Positions 1 to 5,744 of a stretch of DNA of 6,751 nucleotides are shown here, piece after piece. Both the position numbers and the translations under genes were made by a program. The notes beneath the pieces were generated by a model. That model saw only the letters and a program-made list of their open reading frames with translations, made no database searches and was not told the DNA's origin. Within the stretch, counting starts at the first letter, position 1; each line of letters opens with the position of its first letter. The DNA lies in contig DCRR01000018.1 in the NCBI GenBank assembly GCA_002325245.1, forward strand, positions 1-6,751, given 5' to 3'. Source of the DNA: Microbacteriaceae bacterium UBA1487. Its GTDB lineage: Bacteria > Actinomycetota > Actinomycetes > Actinomycetales > Microbacteriaceae.

Positions 1-593
1 AACTCCGCCTCGGGCGGGTCGTCCGACCAGAGCGCGAACACCCCGCCGGGATGCAGATGCCGAGCCAGCGCGCGCAGCCCGTCGGCGGTGTAGAAGTCGG
101 CGTGCGTCGAGTCGAGGCGGTGGGTCGGCGTGTGGTCGATGTCGACCAGGATCGCGTGGAATCGCGGGGCGTCGTCCGCGCGCTCGCGGCGCGCGAGGTC
201 GAAGAAGTCGTCGACGACGAGGCGCGTTCGCTCGTCGTCGAGCAGAGTGTTCGAGACCGGCAGCAGTCGGCGTTCGTGCCAGCCGACCACCTCGCCGAGC
301 GCATCCACGACCGTCAGCGAGCGCACCCGAGCATCGGCGAGCGCGGTCACCGCGGTGCAGCCGAGGCCGAGGCCGCCGACGAGCACGTCGAGCGCGTCAC
401 CCGACACCGCGGCGAGGCCGAGGGTGGCGAGTTCTTCCTCCGCCACCGTGAACAGGCTCGACATCAGGTACTCGTCGTTCAGCTTCACCTCGAAGACCTC
501 GACCCCGAGGTGCGGGTCGTGTCGACGGCGCAGCGAGATCTCCCCCATCGGGGTGATCTGGAAGTCGAGTTCTTCGAAGCCGATGCGCGCCAT
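1..593 (-). CDS. Spermidine synthase-like protein (SAM-dependent methyltransferase fold), C-terminus cut by window edge
   Basis: The 197 codons present begin MARIGFEELDFQITPMGEIS. A Rossmann SAM/dcSAM-binding loop GGLGLG lies at about residues 73-78, an acidic residue closes the next strand (VVDALGEVVGW, D97), and later segments include VDDFFD (127-132) and VDIDHTP (150-156). HPGGVFALWSDDPP (181-194) follows before the window ends. This matches the spermidine-synthase-like proteins of actinobacteria, which share the aminopropyltransferase/methyltransferase fold. Whether this branch really makes polyamines is not known to me, so I give no symbol. The start is well fixed: an in-frame TAG lies only four codons upstream, and this is the first ATG after it. 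That TAG belongs to a TAGCCT -10-like box 6 nt before the ATG, suggesting a leaderless mRNA. The gene is divergent from the DeoR-family regulator. Roughly the last domain strand region is missing. Confidence 0.85.
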   Translation of the reverse strand, partial: MARIGFEELDFQITPMGEISLRRRHDPHLGVEVFEVKLNDEYLMSSLFTVAEEELATLGLAAVSGDALDVLVGGLGLGCTAVTALADARVRSLTVVDALGEVVGWHERRLLPVSNTLLDDERTRLVVDDFFDLARRERADDAPRFHAILVDIDHTPTHRLDSTHADFYTADGLRALARHLHPGGVFALWSDDPPEAE

Positions 594-605
594 CCCCGAA
601 GGCTA
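594..605 (-). promoter_or_regulatory. Putative leaderless promoter (-10 box TAGCCT) of the spermidine synthase-like gene
   Basis: On the minus strand TAGCCT (605-600) fits the actinobacterial TANNNT -10 consensus and lies exactly 6 nt before the ATG at 593. That would put transcription start on or next to the A of the start codon. No good Shine-Dalgarno sequence fits in this gap (only TCGGGG). No convincing -35 element is visible at 16-18 bp spacing. Confidence 0.45.
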
Positions 606-662
606 GTCGCCAGCCGACGAAACGGCGGCGCGAGGCGGAGCAGCCAGCGCGAGCGCATCCCG

Positions 663-675
663 TACGGTGGTGCTG
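663..675 (+). promoter_or_regulatory. Putative -10 box (TACGGT) of the DeoR-family gene
   Basis: TACGGT at 663-668 fits TANNNT and is followed by 6 nt and an in-frame GTG at 675. Transcription would start near 675. This gives either a 48-nt leader to the GTG at 723 or a leaderless start 16 codons earlier. No -35 match is obvious. Confidence 0.35.
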
Positions 676-722
676 TGCGCTCGGACCAGCGCGCCCCCTC
701 GGATCACGCAAGAAGGTGCACG

Positions 723-1535
723 GTGACCAGTCAAGCTCAGCGGCTCAACGCGCTTCTTGAGCTCGTGGCCGACCGCGGCTCCGTTTCGAACGCCGAGATC
801 GCCGAGGAGCTCGGCATCTCCGAGGCGACCACCCGCCGCTACCTGCAACTCCTGGCCGATCAGCGCATGCTGACGCGGACCCGCGGCGGCGCCACGGCGC
901 TCGGCTCCGGCTTCGAGTGGCCGCTGCAGTTCCGCGCGGACCGCCAGACCGACCAGAAGCTGCGGATCGCCGAAGCCGCCCTCGAGTGCGTCTCGATCGG
1001 TGACTCCGTCGGGTTGAACGGCGGCACCACCACGATCGAGATCGCCCGCGCTCTCGGACGCAGCACGCGACTGGGGGCGGACGCCAGCGAGCCGGGTGTG
1101 ACGGTCGTCACCAACGCCTTGAACATCGGCTACGAGCTGTCGGTGCGGTCGGGCGTTCGCGTTGTCGTCACCGGCGGAGTCGCCCGACGGCAGTCGTTCG
1201 AGCTCATCGGCTCGCTCGTCGATTCGGCACTCGCCTCGCTCACCCTCGATCTCGCGATCCTCGGCATCGACGGAATCGACCCGAGATTCGGGGTCACGAC
1301 CGTGCATGATTTCGAGGCGCATGTGAGCACCCAGATGCGGCGCGCGGCGAAGCGCGTCATGGTGGTCGCCGACTCGACCAAGCTCGGCCGCGTCGCCTTC
1401 GCGCGGGTCTGCGCCCTCGACGAGATCGACATTCTGGTCACCGATGCACCCCCGACCGGCGACATCGCCGCGGCGCTCACCGAGGCGCAGGTCGAGGTCG
1501 TCGTCGCCGACGGTCGGGCCGTCGACCGGGCCTGA
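723..1535 (+). CDS. DeoR/GlpR family transcriptional regulator
   Basis: A 270-residue protein, the usual size for the family. An N-terminal DeoR-type winged helix-turn-helix (about 6-58; SNAEIAEELGISEATTRRYL, then the RTRGGA wing) is followed by a DeoRC sugar-phosphate sensor domain. The sensor shows GGTTT (100-104), VTNALNI (129-135), VVTGG (148-152), LGIDGID (180-186) and VADSTKLGR (215-223), all standard effector-pocket landmarks. Family members usually repress carbohydrate or nucleoside catabolic genes and are released by a phosphorylated sugar; the ligand cannot be read here and no sugar operon is in the window. I chose the GTG at 723 because AAGAAGG (710-716) sits 6 nt upstream and the HTH begins at the normal distance. 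The frame stays open upstream to the window start, and a GTG at 675 is an alternative. The gene is convergent with the SDR gene, and a hairpin overlaps its stop codon. Confidence 0.9.
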   Translation: MTSQAQRLNALLELVADRGSVSNAEIAEELGISEATTRRYLQLLADQRMLTRTRGGATALGSGFEWPLQFRADRQTDQKLRIAEAALECVSIGDSVGLNGGTTTIEIARALGRSTRLGADASEPGVTVVTNALNIGYELSVRSGVRVVVTGGVARRQSFELIGSLVDSALASLTLDLAILGIDGIDPRFGVTTVHDFEAHVSTQMRRAAKRVMVVADSTKLGRVAFARVCALDEIDILVTDAPPTGDIAAALTEAQVEVVVADGRAVDRA

Positions 1536-1538
1536 CCG
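1511..1538 (+). terminator. Hairpin overlapping the DeoR-gene stop codon, possible terminator
   Basis: Arms 1511-1520 (CGGTCGGGCC) and 1529-1538 (GGCCTGACCG) pair over 10 bp with one G-U wobble and an 8-nt loop. It spans the TGA at 1533-1535 and faces the convergent SDR gene 21 bp away. No U-tract follows, so it would be a non-canonical terminator of the type proposed for high-GC actinobacteria. GC-rich coding sequence also makes chance stems fairly common. Confidence 0.35.
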
Positions 1539-1556
1539 AGGCTCGACCGCGGTTCC

Positions 1557-2339
1557 TCACCAGATGGAATCGCCGCGGATGATGACGTCGGAGCCGCCGT
1601 CGATGAACACCACCTGACCGCACAGGTGCGCATTCTCCTCGCTCGTGAGCCAGGCCAGCAGGTAGCCGACATCGCGCGGGGCGAAGATGCCGTTCAGCGG
1701 CATCGGCACCTGCTGCAGAATCACCTCGCGCGCCTCCGGCGTCGAGGTGAACCGCTCCGTCATCGGCGTCTCGACCACGCCCGGCGCTACCGCGTTCAAC
1801 GGGATGCCCGCCCCTGCCCAGTCGACCGTGGCCGCCTGGCTGCGGATCCAGCGCGCGAGCCCCGCCTTGGTGGTGCCGTAGATCAGGTTCGCGGCGTCGC
1901 CGCCCGCGGCCTCGAGCTCGGCGCCGCGGTGCAGCGCGGCCACCTCGTCACCGGCGAGCAGTGCGGTCAGCAGCGCCTCGTCGGACGGGAAGAGCGACGC
2001 CATCGACACGGTCGCAACGGCGCGCGGCGCCTCTGAGCCGAGCAGCAGCGGCCGCAGGCCCTCGAGGGTCGCGACAGCGCCGAAGTAGTTGACGGCGACG
2101 GTGCGCGCGGTCGGGGTGGCGAGTCCGGCGTTGGCGATGATGGCGTCGATCGACCCGCCGGAGTGCTCGGTGACCCCCGAGATCATCTCCGCGCGGCCGT
2201 CGGCGGTGGTCAGGTCGACGTTCACGTCAGAGCCGGAGAGGTCGACGCCGATGACGCGATGGCCGCGCTCGATCAGCAGATCAGCGGTCGCTTTGCCGAT
2301 GCCGCTCGCGGCACCGGTGATGACATAGGTGCGTGACAT
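1557..2339 (-). CDS. SDR family oxidoreductase, 3-alpha-hydroxysteroid dehydrogenase/carbonyl reductase-like
   Basis: A 260-residue classical short-chain dehydrogenase/reductase. It has the glycine-rich cofactor motif TGAASGIG (8-15), NAG (70-72), N84 in VNYFG, catalytic S112 (VSMAS), the YxxxK pair Y154/K158 (YGTTK) and PG at 186-187. An aspartate closing the second strand (GVDLSG, D33) argues for NAD(H) rather than NADP(H). The VNYFGA segment, the long helical insertion before the catalytic Tyr (about 118-150) and the C-terminal FIDGGSDVIIR resemble, from memory, 3-alpha-HSD/carbonyl reductase of Comamonas testosteroni. Substrate is not deducible; 'SDR oxidoreductase' is the safe name. The ATG at 2339 puts the Rossmann strand right at the N-terminus, with AGGG 5 nt and AGGAAAG 10 nt upstream as possible ribosome sites. 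The same frame continues upstream to 2381, but that extension does not look like protein. It could be co-transcribed with the YciI-like gene upstream (98-bp gap). Confidence 0.9.
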   Translation of the reverse strand: MSRTYVITGAASGIGKATADLLIERGHRVIGVDLSGSDVNVDLTTADGRAEMISGVTEHSGGSIDAIIANAGLATPTARTVAVNYFGAVATLEGLRPLLLGSEAPRAVATVSMASLFPSDEALLTALLAGDEVAALHRGAELEAAGGDAANLIYGTTKAGLARWIRSQAATVDWAGAGIPLNAVAPGVVETPMTERFTSTPEAREVILQQVPMPLNGIFAPRDVGYLLAWLTSEENAHLCGQVVFIDGGSDVIIRGDSIW

Positions 2340-2386
2340 GGAAACCCTGCTTTCCTCAAGCGAGGCGTCGTTGCCCCGCACTTCTC

Positions 2387-2410
2387 AGCGTGCGCCGTAT
2401 CACGCACGCT
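2387..2410. promoter_or_regulatory. Perfect 8-bp inverted repeat between the YciI-like and SDR genes (operator or terminator)
   Basis: AGCGTGCG (2387-2394) and CGCACGCT (2403-2410) form a perfect inverted repeat with an 8-nt spacer. It lies 48 bp upstream of the SDR start and 28 bp downstream of the YciI-like stop. No T-run follows on the minus strand, so an operator for a dimeric regulator of the SDR gene is as likely as a terminator of the upstream gene. Confidence 0.4.
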
Positions 2411-2437
2411 CGGTAGGGCGAAGGTCCCGCGAGTGCT

Positions 2438-2773
2438 CTACATGCCGGGAATCGGCTGCACCTCGTGCACCTCGAGAGTCGCGCCCGGGAAATTGAGGTG
2501 CGGATGGTTCTTGGTGAACGACAGCGCCTCCTCCATGCTGTCCGCCTCCACGAACGAGTAGCCCGAGACGTCCAGCGTGCTGTCGGAGGTCGCCCCGCCG
2601 GGGTCGACGTGCACGCCACCTCCGACGGGCGATCCGAAGTCGGTCAGGTGTGGGCCGAGGCCTTCGCCCCACGCCATCCAGGCCTTCATCTCGGCGTCCA
2701 TGTCGACGTCGGGCGGCGCCTCCTCCATCGACGGATTCGAGGGCGAGTGGTAGATGATCAGGAATTTCGACAT
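2438..2773 (-). CDS. YciI-like (YCII-related domain) family protein
   Basis: A 111-residue protein with the typical layout of actinobacterial YCII-related proteins. It has an N-terminal strand MSKFLIIYHS, a Trp-rich helix (MKAWMAWGEGLG, 29-40), DFGSPVGGG (45-53), GYSFVEADSMEEALSF (71-86), and HPHL (90-93) before the final strand TLEVHEVQPI. The fold is a ferredoxin-like alpha/beta domain. No general biochemical role is established for these stand-alone forms; in other actinobacteria relatives often neighbour ECF sigma factors, but none is visible here. I chose the ATG at 2773 because the first strand begins there and AGAAGAG lies about 9 nt upstream. The frame is open farther upstream into the intergenic region without protein-like content. 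It is divergent from the ABC exporter operon. Confidence 0.85.
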   Translation of the reverse strand: MSKFLIIYHSPSNPSMEEAPPDVDMDAEMKAWMAWGEGLGPHLTDFGSPVGGGVHVDPGGATSDSTLDVSGYSFVEADSMEEALSFTKNHPHLNFPGATLEVHEVQPIPGM

Positions 2774-2973
2774 CGTCGTCTCTTCTCTGCTGTCCCCACC
2801 TTCATGCTCCGCTTGTCTCTCGGAGACCGCAACGTAGACAGATCCCTCTGCCCCGGATCTACCGCCAGCGCAGTATCGAACTGACACCACGGGGATGACG
2901 CACGCCCGCACCCGGCCAACGAGACTGGGGACCACGAACGCCCGATACCGCGTGGCAGAACTCCGGAGATTCG
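2774..2973. other. 200-bp divergent intergenic region between the YciI-like gene and the ABC exporter operon
   Basis: Both flanking genes must be transcribed outward from here. I see a 6-bp inverted repeat, AGATCC at 2840-2845 and GGATCT at 2855-2860 with a 9-nt spacer, which could be an operator half-site pair. On the minus strand TACGTT (revcomp of 2831-2836) is a TANNNT-type -10 candidate about 58 nt before the YciI-like start. No convincing promoter stands out for the exporter operon. No small gene or RNA is supported. Confidence 0.3.
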
Positions 2974-3672
2974 ATGACCAACCCCCTCCTTCACGTCGAG
3001 GACGTACGCAGGACGTACGGCCGCGGCCAGAACCGCTTTGATGCACTCAAAGGGGTGAGCTTCGACATTCGAGAAGGAGAGTCCGTTGCCATCCTCGGCA
3101 AGAGCGGCTCGGGCAAGTCGACGCTGATGCACATCCTGGCGCTGCTCGATGCCCCGACCTCCGGCGTGATCACGCTCGACGGTGTCGACACGCGAACCCT
3201 TCGCGGCGCACGGTTGAACCGCACCCGCAACAAGACCTTCGGCTTCGTGTTCCAGCAGTTCTTTCTGAACGCGAACAGCACCGTGCTCGAGAACGTGATC
3301 CTGCCGATGAAGATCGCGGGGATCGGCGCCGCCGAGCGCAAGCGACGCGGCCTCGCCGCGCTCGAACAGCTGGAACTCGCCGACAAAGCCAAGAACAAGG
3401 CGAGCGACCTCTCCGGCGGCCAGAAGCAGCGCGCCGTGATCGCGCGTGCCCTCGTCAACGACCCGCGCATCGTCTTCGCCGACGAACCGACCGGAAACCT
3501 CGACTCGGTCACCGGCGCCGTCGTCGAGGACCTGTTGTTCAACCTCAACCGGGAGCACGGCATCACGCTCATCATCGTCACCCACGACGAGGAGCTCGCG
3601 GCGCGCTGTGACCGTCAGCTGCGCATCCGCGACGGGCTGCTCGTCGACGACACGACGGCGGCGGCCGCATGA
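2974..3672 (+). CDS. ABC transporter ATP-binding protein, MacB/LolD type
   Basis: A 232-residue nucleotide-binding subunit with every motif intact: Walker A GKSGSGKST (42-50), Q-loop FQQ (93-95), signature LSGGQ (146-150), Walker B IVFADE (166-171), D-loop GNLD (174-177) and switch H204. The region after Walker B, ADEPTGNLDS, is characteristic of the MacB/LolD/FtsE family, which powers export or extraction with FtsX-like permeases rather than import. The start is supported by GGAG (2965-2968) 5 nt before the ATG. The stop overlaps the next gene in ATGA, so the two are co-translated and form one exporter. No two-component system or substrate gene lies alongside, so the substrate (peptide, lipid or drug) stays unknown. 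Confidence 0.95.
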   Translation: MTNPLLHVEDVRRTYGRGQNRFDALKGVSFDIREGESVAILGKSGSGKSTLMHILALLDAPTSGVITLDGVDTRTLRGARLNRTRNKTFGFVFQQFFLNANSTVLENVILPMKIAGIGAAERKRRGLAALEQLELADKAKNKASDLSGGQKQRAVIARALVNDPRIVFADEPTGNLDSVTGAVVEDLLFNLNREHGITLIIVTHDEELAARCDRQLRIRDGLLVDDTTAAAA

Positions 3673-4979
3673 ACTCCGGCGACCTGATCAGCGCCGCAGT
3701 GTCGAACACGTTCCGCTCGAAGACACGCACGCTCCTGACGATCCTGTCGATCTTCATCGGCGCCTTCACCCTGGCCATCACCAGTGGGCTCGGAACGGGC
3801 ATCAACGCCTACATCGACGATGTCGTCAGCGGCGTCGGCGCCTCCGACGCGATGACCGTCACGAAGGCGAGCGAGGACTCAGACGGCTCCTTCGGCGGCG
3901 ATGACTCCCCGGCCGAGTATGACCCCGACGCCGTGTCGAGCGGCGCATCCGGCGGTCCCGGCGGAACGGTCATCGCTCTGACACCCGACGACATCGACGA
4001 GCTGCGCGCCATCGACGGCGTCGTGCGCGCGGAGGCGGATCGCAGGATCACCCCCGACTTCGTGCAGTTCGACGACGGCACCCAGTTCGTCGCCAGCGTC
4101 GGCAGCCTGGTTGCGGGGCAGACGACCGTGCTGGCGGAGGGAGCCGAGCCCGACGACGCAGCCGAGGCGCTGCAGGTCGCCATTCCCCAGGTCTACGTCG
4201 AGCCGCTCGGCTTCGACGACGAGGCGGGATCGATCGGGCAGACGATCACCCTCGGCATCACCGACGCGCTCCGCGAGAGTCATCTCATTCAGGCGACGAT
4301 CGTCGGCGTCACTGAGGAGGCGCTGGCCTCGCCGACCGGGTCGAGCATCCTCATCAATGACGCCCTCAGCGACGCGCTGTTCGACGCGCAGAGCACCGGG
4401 CTGACCGAAGATGAGGCCGAGCGCTATGTGCAGGCCAGCGTGTGGTTCGACGCGGAGGCGACGCCCGAGCAGGTGGATGCGCTGAAAGAAGCGCTTGCCG
4501 ACGCCGGCTACACCGGCACGACGGTCGCCGACACCCTCGGCACCGTCACGAGTGTCATCGACGGCATCGTGCTGGTCTTGAACGCGTTCGCGATCATCGC
4601 ACTGCTGGCGGCCGCGTTCGGCATTGTGAACACGCTGTTCATGTCGGTGCAGGAGCGCACCCGTGAGATCGGACTGATGAAGGCGATGGGCATGGGCAGC
4701 GGACGCGTCTTCGCGATGTTCAGCCTCGAAGCCACCTTCATCGGGTTCCTCGGCAGCGCGATCGGCGCGGTTGCGGCGATCGGGGTCGGCACGGCCCTCA
4801 GCTCGGTGCTGGCGCGCACGCTGCTGGCCGATCTGGTCGGCCTCAACCTGGTCGCCTTCGACCCGGTGTCGATCGCCAGCATCATCCTGCTCGTCATGGC
4901 GATCGCGTTCCTGGCCGGCACGCTGCCCGCGGCTCGCGCCGCGCGAGCCGATCCGGTCACCTCGCTGCGCTACGAATAG
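3669..4979 (+). CDS. ABC transporter permease, MacB/FtsX-like
   Basis: A 436-residue membrane protein with the MacB layout. It has a cytoplasmic N-terminus (NTFRSKTRTLLT), TM1 at about 21-40, a large extracellular MacB_PCD-type domain (about 41-295), and TM2 (297-322), TM3 (347-378) and TM4 (400-420). The conserved cytoplasmic loop QERTREIGLMKAMG (328-341) and the C-terminal AARAARADPVTSLRYE signature are present. With the ATPase it would form a mechanotransmission exporter (two permeases, two ATPases). Residues 66-100 form an acidic Ser/Gly/Asp-rich, probably disordered insert just outside TM1. There is no ribosome site before the ATG; translation is presumably coupled through the 4-nt overlap with the ATPase gene. 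A strong hairpin follows 11 bp after the stop. Confidence 0.93.
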   Translation: MNSGDLISAAVSNTFRSKTRTLLTILSIFIGAFTLAITSGLGTGINAYIDDVVSGVGASDAMTVTKASEDSDGSFGGDDSPAEYDPDAVSSGASGGPGGTVIALTPDDIDELRAIDGVVRAEADRRITPDFVQFDDGTQFVASVGSLVAGQTTVLAEGAEPDDAAEALQVAIPQVYVEPLGFDDEAGSIGQTITLGITDALRESHLIQATIVGVTEEALASPTGSSILINDALSDALFDAQSTGLTEDEAERYVQASVWFDAEATPEQVDALKEALADAGYTGTTVADTLGTVTSVIDGIVLVLNAFAIIALLAAAFGIVNTLFMSVQERTREIGLMKAMGMGSGRVFAMFSLEATFIGFLGSAIGAVAAIGVGTALSSVLARTLLADLVGLNLVAFDPVSIASIILLVMAIAFLAGTLPAARAARADPVTSLRYE

Positions 4980-4990
4980 GCTGCGCGAGT

Positions 4991-5022
4991 TGGGGTGTCG
5001 GGCGTTCACGCCTGACACCCCA
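4991..5022. terminator. Bidirectional hairpin terminator between convergent permease and HhH-GPD genes
   Basis: Arms TGGGGTGTCGGGCG (4991-5004) and CGCCTGACACCCCA (5009-5022) pair over 14 bp with a single G-U wobble and a TTCA tetraloop. It lies between two convergent stop codons, so it can serve both strands. Neither side has a U-tract. A small secondary stem CCTG/CAGG (5027-5039) precedes the HhH-GPD stop on the other strand. Confidence 0.75.
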
Positions 5023-5039
5023 CCCGCCTGTTTCGCAGG

Positions 5040-5627
5040 TCAGCCGCTCTTCGCCGCCGCCTTGGCCGCCTTCTTGTTCGCGCGCACCTTCTCGAGGCTG
5101 TCGCGGTCGACGATGTCGGCCACTGATCGCAGCGAGCCGGCCTCGCCGTAGGGGCCCGCCGCCTCCCGCCAGCCGGGCGCGGTCAGTCCGTACTGCTTGC
5201 CGAGCAGCGCGAGGAAGATGCGGGCCTTCTGCTCGCCGAAACCGGGCAGGGCCTTCAGACGCTTGAGCACCGTGGCACCGTCGGGCTCGCCGCGCGTCCA
5301 TAGCGCCGCCGCGTCACCATCCCACTCGTCGACCAGGGTCGTGCAGAGCTTCTGAATGCGCGCCGCCATCGAGCCGGGGAACCGGTGCACCGCGGGAGTC
5401 TCGGCGCACAGCGCGACGAAGGCGTCCGGATCGTGCGCGGCGATGGTCGCGGCATCGAAACGGCGACCGGATGCGGCCAGTCGCTGGGTGATCTTATGCG
5501 GTCCCGCGAAGGCGGTCTCGAGCGCGACCTGCTGGTCGAGCAGCATGCCCACCAGCAGCGCGAGCGGGTCGCTGGAGAGCAGTTCGTCGGCGGCGGCATC
5601 GCCGGTGATGTGAATCGCGGGGGTCAT
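5040..5627 (-). CDS. HhH-GPD-type base excision repair family protein (TIGR03252-like)
   Basis: A 195-residue protein: N-terminal LLSSDPLALLVGMLLDQQV (16-34), a helical core, the helix-hairpin-helix LPGFGEQKARIFLALLG (127-143), GWREAAGPYG (152-161), RSVADIVD (167-174) and a Lys/Ala-rich tail. It matches the uncharacterised actinobacterial HhH-GPD family related to DNA glycosylases of the EndoIII/AlkA fold, lacks the four-Cys Fe-S motif, and ends soon after the core. At the EndoIII catalytic Lys position I see Gln (a Lys is one residue later), and no Asp aligns with the catalytic Asp, so glycosylase activity is uncertain. I chose the ATG at 5627 on protein similarity. An in-frame GTG at 5645 with AGGGG 5 nt upstream is a real alternative adding six residues (VARWGG). 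The gene is convergent with the permease and divergent from the epimerase fusion. Confidence 0.87.
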   Translation of the reverse strand: MTPAIHITGDAAADELLSSDPLALLVGMLLDQQVALETAFAGPHKITQRLAASGRRFDAATIAAHDPDAFVALCAETPAVHRFPGSMAARIQKLCTTLVDEWDGDAAALWTRGEPDGATVLKRLKALPGFGEQKARIFLALLGKQYGLTAPGWREAAGPYGEAGSLRSVADIVDRDSLEKVRANKKAAKAAAKSG

Positions 5628-5650
5628 GCCCCCCCATCGTGCCACCCGAA

Positions 5651-5683
5651 CCCCTGAGCGGGTCGAGTAACGCGAAGCGCACA
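5651..5683 (+). repeat. Partial copy (R1) of a dispersed GTCGAG/GCGC repeat
   Basis: The core at 5653-5680 matches the first 28 nt of the R2 core (5686-5713) at 26 positions, then diverges before the TATCGAGACCC end. It is a truncated unit directly upstream of the full copy, offset by 33 bp. Its first bases overlap the possible ribosome site of the alternative HhH-GPD start. Confidence 0.75.
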
Positions 5684-5725
5684 CACCTGAGCGGGTCGAG
5701 TAGCGCGCAGCGCGTATCGAGACCC
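5684..5725 (+). repeat. Full 42-bp copy (R2) of the dispersed repeat, intergenic
   Basis: It runs from CACCTGAGCGGGTCGAG through TAGCGCGCAGCGCG to TATCGAGACCC and matches copy R4 inside the downstream gene at 40 of 42 positions. The centre can fold as TCGA-GTA-GCGC / GCGC-GTA-TCGA with a GCA loop and a GTA/GTA internal loop, a REP-like shape. I recall this motif as widely dispersed in Microbacteriaceae genomes; that is memory, not a search. Confidence 0.8.
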
Positions 5726-5732
5726 CCGCGCT

Positions 5733-5744
5733 TACCCTGGAGAG
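5733..5744 (+). promoter_or_regulatory. Putative leaderless promoter (-10 box TACCCT) of the epimerase-acylphosphatase gene
   Basis: TACCCT (5733-5738) fits TANNNT and is followed by exactly 6 nt (GGAGAG) and the ATG at 5745. The same GGAGAG could act as a very close Shine-Dalgarno sequence, so the mRNA may be leaderless or have a longer leader. The -10 box starts 8 bp after repeat R2, which therefore occupies the -35 region. Confidence 0.45.

Noticed and set aside
51..722. Plus-strand frame continuous with the DeoR-family regulator
   Set aside because: It is antisense to the well-supported spermidine synthase-like gene and is rich in Arg, Val and Glu without a protein motif. The regulator's domain begins at the residues after 723.
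603..1322. 239-codon open frame on the minus strand
   Set aside because: It is antisense to the DeoR-family gene, has low-complexity Arg/Asp/Gly-rich composition and no recognisable domain, and is typical of shadow frames in GC-rich DNA.
2840..2860. AGATCC/GGATCT inverted repeat as a defined operator
   Set aside because: Arms are only 6 bp with a 9-nt spacer, so chance is a real possibility; it is noted within the intergenic entry rather than called separately.
2758..3585. 275-codon minus-strand frame
   Set aside because: It is antisense to the ABC ATPase gene, whose motifs are all intact, and shows no domain of its own.
3879..5018. 379-codon minus-strand frame
   Set aside because: It is antisense to the MacB-like permease, and its Arg/Asp/His-rich composition is that of a reverse-complement artefact.
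5651..5725. Repeats considered as a CRISPR array
   Set aside because: Only one partial and one full unit, directly adjacent with no spacer-like unique sequence and no cas genes. The same units occur inside a coding region.
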